Source of the DNA: Hepsetus odoe
Lineage: Eukaryota; Chordata; Actinopteri; Characiformes; Hepsetidae
Length of the DNA stretch: 64,000 nt
Assembly (NCBI GenBank): GCA_017165825.1
Contig: CM029367.1
Coordinates: 1,067,030-1,131,029, forward strand
Reading direction: 5' to 3'
In this document: piece by piece, positions 33,171 to 43,440 of the stretch
Layout of the letters: each line of letters begins with the position of its first letter
Numbering within the stretch: the stretch's first letter is position 1
Program-made: the position numbers and the translations under genes
Notes under the pieces: generated by a model
Told to the model about the DNA's origin: nothing
What the model saw: only the letters and a program-made list of their open reading frames with translations
Database searches by the model: none

Positions 33171-33844
33171 TAACCTTTTTAAATGTTGGTTTATGTCGAC
33201 TGTCATACAAAATAGACCTGACAGGCTTATGGAAACCACCCTATGGCATCAACTCCAACATCTAAGGCACTATTTGGCCCCTGAGCTGGCCCTAACCTAA
33301 AGTAATTGCCCCAGTCGTTCCACCTCAGGCAGCCATGATGCTGGTATGTATGTATCTGCCCCCCGTGTTGGGCAGCAGGGATCGTTTCTGATCCCCCTTC
33401 TGGTGCTTGGCCACTCTAGACTCTCCTGAGCTGCTGCATTCCAAGGGCCTCTGTCTAAACAGGAAAGAGAAAGAGCATCAGTAGGTCTTTGTAATAGAGT
33501 GATAGAAGAGGCATGGTGCCAGAAACAGAGAGAGAGGGAAGATGGAGAGGGTAATAAGGAAAGGAGATACGCAAGCAAAAAGAATCAGACAGAATTGAAG
33601 AAATAAACGAGGAAAGAGAGAAGAGAACAGCGAGGTGATGGAGGTGAAAGGGACAGGAGAGTTAAATAAACTCCAGATCTCATGCATATGAGCATGTGCG
33701 CTTTACAGGAGGACACTTAAGGTCCATCCGGCCGTTTAATGTCAGGAGGCCCTCTGTTATGACAGGGAATTCCTCCATACGGCCACCGTTCTCGCTGCTC
33801 GGAGATACGGAGCGCGTTTCATCATCCGACTCTAACAGTGTCTG

Positions 33845-34725
33845 GTAGAAGTACCGAGTTCAAGTAAAAGTACAGGAATGTACCGAGAGTGCAAAGTGTA
33901 AAGTACAGGAATGTCCCGAGAGTGCAAAGTGTAAAGTACAGGAATGTACCGAGAGTGTAAAGTAAAAAGTACAGGAATGTACCGAGAGTGTAAAGTAAAA
34001 GTACAGGAATGTACTGAGAGTGTAAAGTAAAAGTATAAAAAAGTACAGGAATGTACTGAGAGTGTAAAGTAAAGTACAGGAATGTACTGAGAGTGTAAAG
34101 TAAAAGTACAGGAATGTACTGAGGTGTAAAGTAAAGTAAAAGTACAGGAGATGTACTGAGAGTGTAAAAATAAAGTACAGGACTGTACTGAAAGCAACAA
34201 GTAAAAAGTACAGGAATGTACACCGAGCGTAAAGTAAAAGAATTACAGGTATGTACCGAGAGTGTAAAGTAAAAGTACAGGGAATGCTGCAGAGAGTGTA
34301 AATAAAGATACAGGAATGTACTGAGAGTGTAAAGTAAAGAGTACAGGAATGTACAGAGTGTAAAGTAAAAATTACAGGAATGTACTGAGAGTGTAAAAGT
34401 AAAAGTACAGGAATGTACCGAGAGTGTAAAGTAAAAGTACAGGAATGTACTGAGGTATAAAGTAAGTACAGGAATGTACTGAGAGAGTAAAGTAAAAGTA
34501 CAGGAGTGTACTGAGAGTGTAAAGTAAAAGTACAGGAATGTACTGCGAGTGTAAAGTAAAAGTACAGGAATGTACTGAGAGTGTAAAGTAAAAGTACAGG
34601 AATGTACTGAGAGTGTCAAGTAAAAAGTACAGGAATGTGCTGAGAAGTGTAAAGTAAGTACAGGAATGTACTGAGAGTGTAAAGTAAAAGTACAGGAGTG
34701 TATTACTGAGAGTGTAAAGTGGGCG
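33845..34725 (-). repeat. 32-33 bp palindrome-core minisatellite, array 1
   Basis: About 27 units of GAGAGTGTAAAGTAAAAGTAC then AGGAATGTACT. Read on the minus strand, the unit is AGTACATTCCTGTACTTTT then ACTTTACACTCTC. The core AGTACA-ttcc-TGTACT is a perfect 6-bp inverted repeat with a 4-base spacer. Many units carry indels, so the Tyr/Phe/Leu-rich minus-strand frames are repeat translations. The array is joined on its right to the flank at 34726. Confidence 0.95.
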
Positions 34726-35045
34726 ATGTCTCCTCTGAAGGGCGTCTGGGCGTCTGTGTCTGTGCTGAAGTGAACTGAATCTCCTCCTTATTAATGAATT
34801 AAAGACTATTAAAGCCTCGAACTTCAACTCCAATAAAAACAATCTACTGAAAATAATCCACATGAACTTCGCCGCTTCACTTTCATCACCGTCTCTACTA
34901 GTTCTCCATCACGGACACACACTCCACACACCCTGAGCTCCACCGTCCACTCTCCCTGTCCTCTCTCTCACTCTCCTTCACTCTGTCCTGCACCGATGGA
35001 CACTCAGAGGGACGTCTCTTCTGTGTTTGTGTCCATTTAGTCTGA
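34726..35045 (-). repeat. Flank of composite minisatellite element (reverse copy)
   Basis: On the minus strand it reads GGACACAAACACAGAAGAGA, CGTCCCTCTGAGTGTCCATC, GGACAGGGAGAGTGGACGG, TGATGGAGAACTAGTAGAGA, AGTTGAAGTTCGAGGCTTTA to ACTTCAGCACAGACACAGAC. This is nearly the same as 58511-58848, including position relative to the array. Confidence 0.9.
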
Positions 35046-35363
35046 GATGGTCCGGATGGTGGGAAGGTGATGGAGGATGAAATAATGGAGGATTCTCCTC
35101 ACATGGGTTCAGACTAGTGAAGGGGTTTGTTCAGATATTTGGGGAAATATGTACAGAATGAAAAATGAAAAGACCCAAAAAACTAACTAGACTTGATGGT
35201 TACCTTTATGTGAAGTATTTTGATCAACTTCCTTCTTTGGCCTAAAAAGTAAAAAAAGAAATGTTTTCAAATCAAAATAAACTCCGTTTCCACTCACACT
35301 CACAAATGTGTGAATGAAAGTTTCCACACCATTCTTCCAAAATTAAAACAGGACCAACATGAC

Positions 35364-35364
<1 letters not shown>

Positions 35365-35406
<42 letters not shown>
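35365..35406. repeat. (CA)n microsatellite
   Basis: A pure CA tract. Confidence 0.97.
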
Positions 35407-35409
<3 letters not shown>

Positions 35410-35510
35410 CTTCATACGATGCCAACAGCATGCTCACTTTAAAGGGAAACTGTTTTCTCAGAATTAAATGGAAGCAAACATGGTCATCACTGAGTCAGAG
35501 CCTTTCCAGT

Positions 35511-35537
35511 GTTGGCGAATGGAACCAGACGTCTGAG
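35511..35537 (+). repeat. Dispersed short motif GAATGGAACCAGACGTC
   Basis: GTTGGCGAATGGAACCAGAC then GTCTGAG. A reverse, diverged copy (GACGTCCGGTTCCATTCAC) follows at 35690-35712, so the two may be the ends of one small element. Confidence 0.55.
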
Positions 35538-36149
35538 CGTCCCTCACAGACATGACTGGTGAGACTTGTTTTTAGTTTGGAGATTTTGAATTAAAACTGA
35601 AAAGAAAAGTGCTTAAGAGACTATTTCACCATCGTCACCGTCCCATAGAGACACAGAGCTGCACTGGTCTGGAGCGGCTGTTTGTGTTGGAGACGTCCGG
35701 TTCCATTCACTGAGACCCGTTCTACCAGTAAAGCCTAACAGGGGGTGAAATAAAGGGGAATGCTTTTTTTAGCACCTGTAATGTGCTTAATTGTTTCGCC
35801 GCTGACACGTCAGAGAGAAACCGCTGTCGCTGTTGTCAGAAACGATTGCGTGGGGTGAAGGTGAAGTGAGTCGATGCCGCACTTCTTGTAAACCAGCTGC
35901 ATCCCAGAATGCCATCACGCTTACAGAGTACATCACGTTAAGCAAACAATAATAACAGGCCAATTAAAGGGACGACCCGGCTCCCGATCAGCTGGCGGGC
36001 CGAGCGGGTCGCGGTTTGTGGTGAGTCAGACGGTGGGTGGGTCGAGTCAGGCATCACATCTTCCGCTTGTTGACTGGAAAGGTTTGTGCCACATGTGGAA
36101 TCTGTCGATTCTAACTTTTCCCAGTTAACCCTCGGAGAGCATACGCTAA

Positions 36150-36195
36150 ATTAAGTGAAAGTGAACACAGCACACAGTGAACCACAACCAGTACA
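36150..36195 (-). mobile_element. SINE family A tail fragment abutting an array
   Basis: AAGTGAAAGTGAACACAGCA then CACAGTGAACCACAACCA is the reversed 3' end of the family A SINE. It is followed at once by minisatellite array 2. Confidence 0.65.
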
Positions 36196-36765
36196 TCCTT
36201 TTATACTCTCAGTACACTCCTGTACTTTTTACTTCCTCTCGTGCCTCCTAACCTTTTTCTTTCCACTCTCAGTATATTCCTGTACTTTTTACTTTACACT
36301 CTCCGTACACTCCTGTACTTTTTACTTTCCACTCTCAGTACATTCCTGTACTTTTTACTTTCCACCCTCAGTACATTCCTATACTTTTAAATTTATATTC
36401 TCAGTACATTCCTGTACTTTTTACTTTACACTCTCCATAAACTCCTATACTTTTTACTTTATACTCTCAGTACATTCCTGTACTTTTGTTTTTACCTCTC
36501 AATTACATTCTGTACTTCATACTCACTCCAATGCACATTTCTGTATTTTACTTTACACTCTCAGTACATTCCTGTACTTTTTGCTACACTTTAAGTACAT
36601 TCCTGTACTTTTACTTTACACTTTGAGTACATTCCTGTACTTTTTACTTTACTCTCCAGTACATTCCTGTACTTTATTCTCTCAGTACATTCCTGTACTT
36701 TACACTCTCAGTACATTCCTGTACTTTTTACTTTACACTCTCAGTACATTCCTGTACTTTTTAGA
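36196..36765 (+). repeat. 32-33 bp palindrome-core minisatellite, array 2
   Basis: About 17 units of CAGTACATTCCTGTACTTTT then TACTTTACACTCT in plus orientation, opposite to array 1. The left units are more diverged. The 261-codon plus-strand frame at 36155-36940 is mostly a translation of this array. Confidence 0.95.
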
Positions 36766-37194
36766 TTGGGACATTTGTTTGATGGATCTCAAAGGGTTAA
36801 AGGTGATCAAAGACATGAGTGCTCACCACGTTGCGTGGCTTTGGTTAACACTGGCCCAGGTTTGGCTACGGTATGCTCGGTGGAGACCGACAGCGTCTGG
36901 TTTTTCTCTCCGCGATATCTGGCCGCTTCACAGTTTCTGAAACTGGACCGAGTCCAGCGTCTCCATGTCCTTGATTTCCTCCTCCACTCTGGAGAGTACA
37001 CAGACGTGAAGAGCTGGGTGAAAACAGGTAAAAAGCAGGGTGTGTTCCAGCGTTGCTATTAGTTGACTTTGCTCAACAACAGGAGGGTGTTGAAGTCCCT
37101 TAACCTCCACTTGACCAACCCAGAGAACTTCTGAAGCCTCTCTGAAATGTGGGAACAGCCGCGCTCGCCTGGCCTGAGTCCCCGCACGCCTGGC

Positions 37195-37640
37195 AGGCAG
37201 AAAGCAACACAGATCCGATGTTAATAAGCTGATTGAATGTCAACCGTATTGTGTATCAATAAAAAATCCGTGACTCATCGAACATTAAAACAGAAAAGTT
37301 ATTAGATGCAGACATCCGCCCCTCTCATTAGAAGCCCTCGTATGTTCCCGAATGCAGCTGGCCTCGGGGAGAAACCACCCATTGGCCGTTCGTCTTTGTT
37401 TTTAATACTTCAAGGTCATCTAAAGTGCTGAACAAAGTCATGGGTTCCTCGTGGGGGTGATTGCATCAAACTGTTCATCCTGCTGATCTGAGGAATCCAA
37501 TCCACCTCTTGCAAGTCCTTTTTTCCCCCGTGTCACATTTCCAGAAGGCTGGAGGCCAAACTCTCTCGATTCACCTCGATTAATTAAACGTGGCTGATAA
37601 ATAAACTCAAACGTTACATGGCATCTTGTCCAGAGCAACA
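37195..37640. other. Unique sequence, candidate conserved non-coding
   Basis: AT-rich, repeat-free blocks include TAATAAGCTGATTGAATGTC, GTATCAATAAAAAATCC and CACCTCGATTAATTAAACG. This texture resembles deeply conserved enhancers; no coding signal is present. Confidence 0.25.
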
Positions 37641-37762
37641 TCCATTCCCTGCTTACAGGGACAGCCTCCCTGGAACAACTTGAGATTTAGGTTCTTGCTC
37701 AGGAACCCAGTGGTGGGATCTGAACCCGATGACAACCACTAGACCACCACCAACCTGTTTTA
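37640..37762 (-). mobile_element. SINE family C fragment
   Basis: CAGGGACAGCCTCCCTGG, TTCTTGCTCAGGAACCCAGT and GGTGGGATCTGAACCC are the reversed counterparts of the copies at 49355 and 52185. The B box region is read as GGGTTCAGATCCCACC on the minus strand. Confidence 0.6.
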
Positions 37763-37764
37763 AA

Positions 37765-38512
37765 TGATCTTGGGAACAGTAAAGTCATAAAGCCCTTATA
37801 AAGCCTTAACAAGCAACCTACTGTGATTCGCATGCTTAGTACTTCCTTACTAAAGAGTAATTAGAGTCTTAGTGATTAACACTCACATTAGGGATCATTA
37901 TAATGCACTAATCATGCCTTCGTTTACATGGAATTAAGTGGTTTATTGCTACATTAAGAGTCTTACAGGGAACTCATGTGTTACGCATTATAATTTCCTC
38001 ATAATGCACTTGTTACACCTTAAAGAGCCTCTAACTGCTAATCAACCTGCTTATTACTACATTATTAAATAGTAACTATGGTCTGTCTGGTAAGACTCAT
38101 ATGCGTATAGCATTATTATTATTACGTTACTAAAGAGAGAGACTAGGGCTTTATAATGCACCTGTGACACTCTAATTATACTAAACCAGTCACAAACACG
38201 CCCCTTACATTAATTACTCCTTCCCAAGCCCTTTACTTGTAATAATGTGGCTTATTACTACTTTAGTAAAGTGTAATAACTGGTGCGCTTGACTATGGGG
38301 CTTTATATTTTTATGAAAAATGTACTTTTTATGCTTTAACAAGACACTTAATGGAATTCATTGGCTAATTGCTACATTACTAAGTGTGTTCTGTGTCTTA
38401 ACTGGTAATACTGGAATGTGGGGCTTAATTAAGCTCTTATCCCTTCATAAGTCACTTACTAGTAATTATATAGCTTAATAATACATTTTAAGAGGTAACT
38501 AAACTCTTAAGG
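37765..38512. repeat. AT-rich degenerate tandem repeat (~105-190 bp spacing)
   Basis: The motif GGCTTATTACTACATTA(C/G)TAAAG recurs in diverged form near 37937, 38047, 38241, 38362 and 38468. Between copies lie versions of TTATAATGCACTTGTTACAC and GTAACT or TTAACTGG. It is an old local satellite or an internally repeated transposon, with no coding capacity. Confidence 0.6.
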
Positions 38513-38524
38513 GACAAAAAGACA

Positions 38525-38845
38525 CAAAAGACGTCCCTCTGAGTGTCTATCGGTGCAGGACGGAGTGAAGGAGAGTGAGAGAGAGGACAGGGAGAGTGGA
38601 CTGGTGGAGTTCAGAGTTGTGTGGAGTGTGTGTGTCTGTGATGGAGAACTAATGAGCGGTGATGAAAACAGGCGGTGAGGTTTCGTAATGGATTATTTTC
38701 AGCAGATTGTTGTTTTTATTGGGTTGAAGTTCGAGGGCTTTATGGTCTTTAATTCTATTAATATGAGTGAGATTCAGTTCACTTTCAGCACAGACAAAGC
38801 GCTCAGAGCGTCCTTCAGAGAACTACGTCTCCTCTACACTCTCGA
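38525..38845 (+). repeat. Flank of composite minisatellite element (plus copy)
   Basis: It runs from AGACGTCCCTCTGAGTGTCT, GTGCAGGACGGAGTGAAGGA, GGAGAACTAATGAGCGG, GGATTATTTTCAGCAGATTG, TTGAAGTTCGAGGGCTTTAT to GATTCAGTTCACTTTCAGCA. It matches 58511-58848 and the reverse of 34726-35045 and ends at the first array unit. Confidence 0.9.
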
Positions 38846-39237
38846 GCCACACTCCTGTACTTTGCCTTTACACTCTCAGTACATTCCTGTACTTTTACTT
38901 TACTCAGTACACTCCTGTACTTTTACTTCCTCAGTACACTCCTGTACTTTTACTTTACACTCTCAGTGCATTCCTGTACTTTTACTTCTACTCTCCCACT
39001 ACATTCCTGTCTTTTTCTACACTCTCAGTACACTCCTGCTTTTACTTTACACTCTCAGTACATTCCTGTACTTTTTACTTTACACTCTCAGTACATTCCT
39101 GTACTTTTTACTTTACTCTCAGTACATTCCTGCTCTTTTTACTTTACACTCTCAGTACATTCTGTACTTTTTACTTTACACTCTCGGTACATTCCTGTAC
39201 TTTTACTTTACACTCTAGGTACATTCCTGTACTTTGA
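38846..39237 (+). repeat. 32-33 bp palindrome-core minisatellite, array 3
   Basis: About 12 units of AGTACATTCCTGTACTTTT then ACTTTACACTCTC. The first units are shortened (TTTACTCAGTACACTCC). The array is cut at its right edge by the U6-SINE insertion and resumes at 39598. Confidence 0.95.
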
Positions 39238-39264
39238 CAGCTTGCTACGGCAGCACATATACTG

Positions 39265-39295
<31 letters not shown>

Positions 39296-39345
39296 GGCCC
39301 CTGAACACTAGGATGACACAAAAATCGTGAAGCGTTCCTTATTTT
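39238..39345 (+). ncRNA. U6 spliceosomal snRNA-derived copy (likely pseudogene)
   Basis: U6 is the catalytic snRNA of the spliceosome. Nearly the whole ~107-nt RNA is present: CTTGCTACGGCAGCACATAT at the 5' stem, GGAACGATACAGAGAAGATT with the ACAGAGA box intact, AGCATGGCCCC with the AGC triad, then GGATGACAC and GTGAAGCGTTCC ending in TATTTT. Differences include a T-to-A in the 5' stem, an inserted G before AAAATT, and changes in the internal stem-loop (CTGAACACTAGG for the usual CTGCGCAAGG). No TATA or proximal element lies upstream; the sequence there is minisatellite. It is therefore probably a retro-pseudogene, joined directly to a SINE. Confidence 0.92.
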
Positions 39346-39347
39346 GA

Positions 39348-39600
39348 GACAGTGGTGGCCTTCTAGTGGTTGGGCGTTGGCCGCATGATCGGAGGATCGG
39401 GGTTCAAACCCCTTTCCAATAGGTTGCCCTGAGGTACCCTTGAGCAAGGTACCGTCCCCATCCTGCTCTGGGTGCTTTCAATAGCTGCCCACTGCTCCAC
39501 GGTGTTTGAGTGTGCATGGGTTAAATGCAGAGGTCCAGTTCGTTGTGGTTCATGTGTGCTGTGCATTGACCTGCTAATGACAAGAGGTTGTCACTTTCAC
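39348..39600 (+). mobile_element. Full-length tRNA-derived SINE (family A), fused to U6
   Basis: GACAGTGGTGGCCTTCTAGTGG (A-box region with a 2-base insertion) starts two bases after the U6 end. The B box is GGGTTCAAACCCC. The body CCCTGAGGTACCCTTGAGCA and GGTACCGTCCCCATC follows, then the tail AGGTTGTCACTTTCAC. The 3' end runs straight into minisatellite units. Confidence 0.88.
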
Positions 39601-39737
39601 TTTACACTCTCAGTACATTCCTGTACTTTTTACTTTATACTCTCAGTACATTTCTGTACTTTTACTTTACACTCTCAGTACATTCCTGTACTTTTTACTT
39701 TACACTCTCAGTACATTCCTGTACTTTTGACTTTGTA
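39598..39737 (+). repeat. 32-33 bp palindrome-core minisatellite, array 4 (continuation of array 3)
   Basis: Four further units in the same orientation as array 3, starting with ACTTTACACTCTCAGTACAT. The U6-SINE unit lies between the two parts, which suggests insertion into one array. Confidence 0.95.
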
Positions 39738-39834
39738 CTCTTTCACTAGAAGCTGAATCGGAACATTAAGCACAGTCTGTACTTTTACTAGTATAGAGAA
39801 GTTGTGGACTTTTTCACCCTGGTAAGATAATTAA

Positions 39835-39990
39835 GGGGCAGCGGTGGCCTAGCGGTTAGGGAGTTGCCCCTGGATCGATCCTGAAGTACCCTTGAGCAAG
39901 GTACTGTCCCTGTCACTACTCCCCGGGCACTTTCAATAGCTGCGCTGCTGCACATGTGTGTATGGGTGAAATGTGAAACACAAATTTCCC
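39835..39990 (+). mobile_element. tRNA-derived SINE (family A), internally deleted
   Basis: GGGGCAGCGGTGGCCTAGCGG with a good A box is followed by GTTGCCCCTGGATCGATCCT and then directly by GAAGTACCCTTGAGCAAGGT. The B-box region is deleted and the 3' tail is incomplete. Confidence 0.8.
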
Positions 39991-39994
39991 ATTC

Positions 39995-40890
39995 GGTGGG
40001 ATTATTAATAAAGGATTAGTATTATATATGTTTAAAATCAGTTTGTGTTTTTGACATTATTCCTTCTGTCAGAAGCTCCTTCAGTTCAACACTTCTTGGT
40101 TTGTGTTTAAAACAAAAACAAAAACAAAAAATCAGCATCTCCAGCAGTAAAACCTTTCTGTGTCGCTCAACTTCTGCTGCTACAGATTCCTTTAAACCTT
40201 GATGCCATCTTCTACCTCCTGCCTGATCCGCCAGACACGTCCACCATCTATACAAATGTTGCTTCCTCCCAGAGTTGCATAACGAATGGCTTTTTATCGG
40301 ACAGCTCTCGCAGACGATCAGCGGAGATGAATTTTCTCACTAATCACTTTGCAATGGATCAGCGGGGAGGGAAGAATGCTGGAGTGCGTCCTAATTACCC
40401 ATGCATCATTTCCCAAAACCTGCAAAGCCGGCCGTTTCGTGTGGACCCTTTGCACACAAGCTAGTCATCAAAGCGGCAAAACAGAGATGTGGGGCGGCCA
40501 AGAAAAACAGAAAACACCCGAAATCATCCTCGTAGTCCTCCCCAAAAGCCTCGGCGGTGCTCGTGAAAATAAGCTGGGCTGGACGCAGCAGGGACATATG
40601 GCTCATGAGCTCCTCTCGGGTTTATGTGCGAGCGTTTAAACGAGTGGCCTCCGGGGAAGCATTGCGGTGGTTACTCTTCCGGGCGTTCATCTCATCCATA
40701 CAACCGCGGAGGAAGAGTCAGTAAAAAGAGACGCAGAGCCAAAAAGGTTGAGTGTCTTAGCCTGAAGAGAGATACGTTTTTTAATGTAAGGCCACGACGA
40801 GAGACGACAACAGAAACGATCAGGAATAGATAGAAACGTAGAAAACGAAATGAAACATCGGGAAGATATTGGTTCACAATGAGAGAACAT
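39995..40890. other. Unique non-coding sequence
   Basis: No repeat, RNA gene or protein domain recognised. Short competing frames at 40349-40911 lack family resemblance. Confidence 0.35.
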
Positions 40891-40899
40891 GACTGTCGT

Positions 40900-41400
40900 C
40901 ACCTTAATCATTCAGGAAAAATTCAACAAGAAAACTTTTTTGTTTTTTTTTAAGGTGATGTTGGACACAATGTGAGTTATCAGCGAGATATCAGGAATGA
41001 ACAGAAATGTAGAAAATAGTCCTGTTGTGGCCACATCTGGAGGCTAGACCTTAATGACCTTTTTGGGAAAGGTTTCTTTTCAGGTTTTTTATTCTCTTCT
41101 ACTGCGTGGTGAAGTGAGTGATGATTTAACAGCACAACTGGTGTTTTAAACTCTTCTTGAGAAAAGCTGATTAGAAAAGAAAAATGGCTTGTGGAGCTGA
41201 AACAAACATAGTCTAAAACAAGAAAACTTGCTTCTGGAAATTTGAAGACAGGAAGGATGAGACGACCTGCAGCGTAAGTGATCAGAATGAACGAAATGTA
41301 GGAAGCAGGTCCGCGTTAGGACCACATTTGGAGATCTTCTCAAACCTGGCGCTTCTGTGTGAAGGCTTTCCAGGCTTTTCACATTTTTCTTTTGAAGGTC
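40900..41400. repeat. Diverged local tandem duplication (offset ~300 bp)
   Basis: The order AACAAGAAAACTT, GATCAGAATGAAC/ATCAGGAATGAACAG, GAAATGTAG, GTCC, GGACCACATTTGGAG/GGCCACATCTGGAG, TTTCCAGGCTTTT/TTTCTTTTCAGG occurs twice, at about 40915-41095 and 41215-41390. It is an old direct duplication of non-coding DNA. Confidence 0.55.
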
Positions 41401-41519
41401 CAGCTGGACTGTGGAGCTGAAACACGAGAGTCTGAACTAAAATAAAGAACTTTTTTGAAATTCAAGGTCATTTTGGACCCGTCATGAAAGTGCCTTGACG
41501 ACAAGTGATGCCTGTTTAA

Positions 41520-42350
41520 AAGGCTTAAAGGCTTTGGCCAACAAACGTCCATCGTCGTTGCCCTTTCTGGAGTGAAAGTGACTTGATGACAAGTGACCCC
41601 TTTCAGAATCCGCCTGTCTAAAACCTTACGTTTGGAAAAATATTTATTAGCGATCCATTCGTTTCCTTATTCGGAAACGTTGCTTCATAGCAGTGGTCTT
41701 AGGGCCCTTTTGGACATACGATGCTTTTTAAAGTGCCTTATTTGATTAAATTCAGTTCTGCCTCCGTCAGGGGCCTTTTGGAGTATTTTCTCCTCTTTTT
41801 CAACCGGACATGCACAGTGACCTCATGTAGGAGCTTCAGCTCATGGACCAGAGAGAACTGGGCAGGAAAGAGCAAAACATCAGTTTCATGGCTGCTTTTG
41901 ATGATTATCTGCTTGCAGCTCTGTTGAAATCCAGGTGGTGTTGATGGAGCAGCTGGGAAAAATATGACCTCACGTCACTGTAGGGCAGGATTCATATCTT
42001 CATAAGACCTTAACAGCTAAGTAACCTGCGTGGACATTCATAGAGGCTTTTTCCAGAAGACATTCATCGTCAGTGCACTTTCTGGGGTGACGCCTGTCAG
42101 AATCCACCTGTCTGAGGAGGATCACGTCCACGATCAGGACTTACATCGATTAATGAGCTTAACGTTTGGAAAAATATGAATCCATTTGCTGGAAATGTTG
42201 ATTCTTAACAGTAGTTTTAGGGCCCTTTTGGACATACAATGCTCAAGTAACGCTCGAGTTGTTACTTCTTTAAATTCCTGCATCTGTCAGGTGCACGGAT
42301 TTGACTTCTTTTATGACTGGACATGCATAGTGACCTCATGCAGGCTCTTG
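41520..42350. repeat. Diverged local tandem duplication (offset ~510 bp)
   Basis: Two copies, about 41540-41850 and 42055-42345, share TCATCGTC...GC(A/C)CTTTCTGG, CAGAATCC(G/A)CCTGTCT, ACGTTTGGAAAAATAT, AGGGCCCTTTTGGACATAC, GTCAGG and GGACATGCA(C/T)AGTGACCTCATG. The strongest block is 20 bases. No coding signal is kept between copies. Confidence 0.65.
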
Positions 42351-42399
42351 GTTGCACAGCCGTGTCTATTTCTAGCCCAACTCCTGTGGCTGAGGTGAC

Positions 42400-43440
42400 C
42401 TCATGGTGTCCTCGCCGGCAGTCCACTACACCCGTGATGTAAGAACATGGAAAACCAATCCAGAGAAATTAATCTCTGCCCTCGGACGGAAAAAACACGC
42501 AAGTAGCGGAAATCCTGGTGCAGGTGCGCTGATTTTACAAATGTCATGTTTGTTTTCTCCCGCCTTGCGTCTCCAAGCGATGGTGTCACGTCTCCAGCAG
42601 TCCGCGGCCTCGCGTTTTCTGTCCCGAGCATGGAAAATGACGAGTCGAAGGAAGGATGAAGAGGGAGGAGTGCGGCGCTAGTTCGCTAAGCAGTGCTGGA
42701 GAGCAAGGTTCTGCCACCATCGTTATCTTTCCAACGCAATGCCGTGGCCGACCTCTCGGGTTGTTTTCCTTGGGGCCGATCCCGCTCCCTCCTCTACTTG
42801 TCTATGGCTCCCCGGAGGGAAATTAGCAACTCTAAGTTGAATGGAGATGGAGGAGAAGATCTCCAGCAGAGATGCTGGATCAAATCCTCATGTTGTTCCC
42901 TGCCCTCAGATGAACCGCGCACCAAGGGCTGGGCTTGGTTTTTGAAACTTCGCTGGAGTTTATTCACGTGAGCCTCTTTGTCCAGAGCCCTATCCGTCTC
43001 CGTACCGGAGGCTCAGTTGTCCACATCGACCCCATCATTAGTGATACCTGTGACTCTATCCAAGGAATGGTAGAGTCATTTCTGAGTGGAAGTGATGGTT
43101 ATTAGTCTCTCCGATGATCTCTGTGCCACTGGACAGGCTTTTCTTTCACTCCGGCAGCCTGTGCTCCCCCGTTCCCAGCCAATCGCTCCTTGTTGCCGTT
43201 TTGGCCACGTCAAGCCTTCTATTTTCGAGTCCGGCATTTCCATTTTCGGCGGCTGTAATGCTTGTGCAGCTTTGTGCAACTATATTAACATCGTATTAAT
43301 AACTTTGCCTGCGAGAGCAGTCGCTTCTCCAGCGGCGCGAAGTCCCGCGGGCCAGCCCGAGCACTCTGAAACATCACTGGCCCAGGCCATGTTCAGTTCA
43401 TTAGCACACTCATAAGTCTTTGGAAGAGTGAAGATTGGGG
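42400..43440. other. Unique sequence with CpG-containing open frames
   Basis: Several plus-strand frames of 61-109 codons lie at 42403-42681, 42693-42971 and 43086-43415. They do not join into one frame and show no domain I recognise. An old retroelement fragment is possible. Not called as genes. Confidence 0.3.

Noticed and set aside
33822..34619. 265-codon minus-strand frame
   Set aside because: It is a translation of minisatellite array 1, with the same repeating peptide as at 36155.
36155..36940. 261-codon plus-strand frame with VHSCTFYF-type repeats
   Set aside because: It is a translation of minisatellite array 2. Equivalent frames appear at every array in either strand and break at indels.
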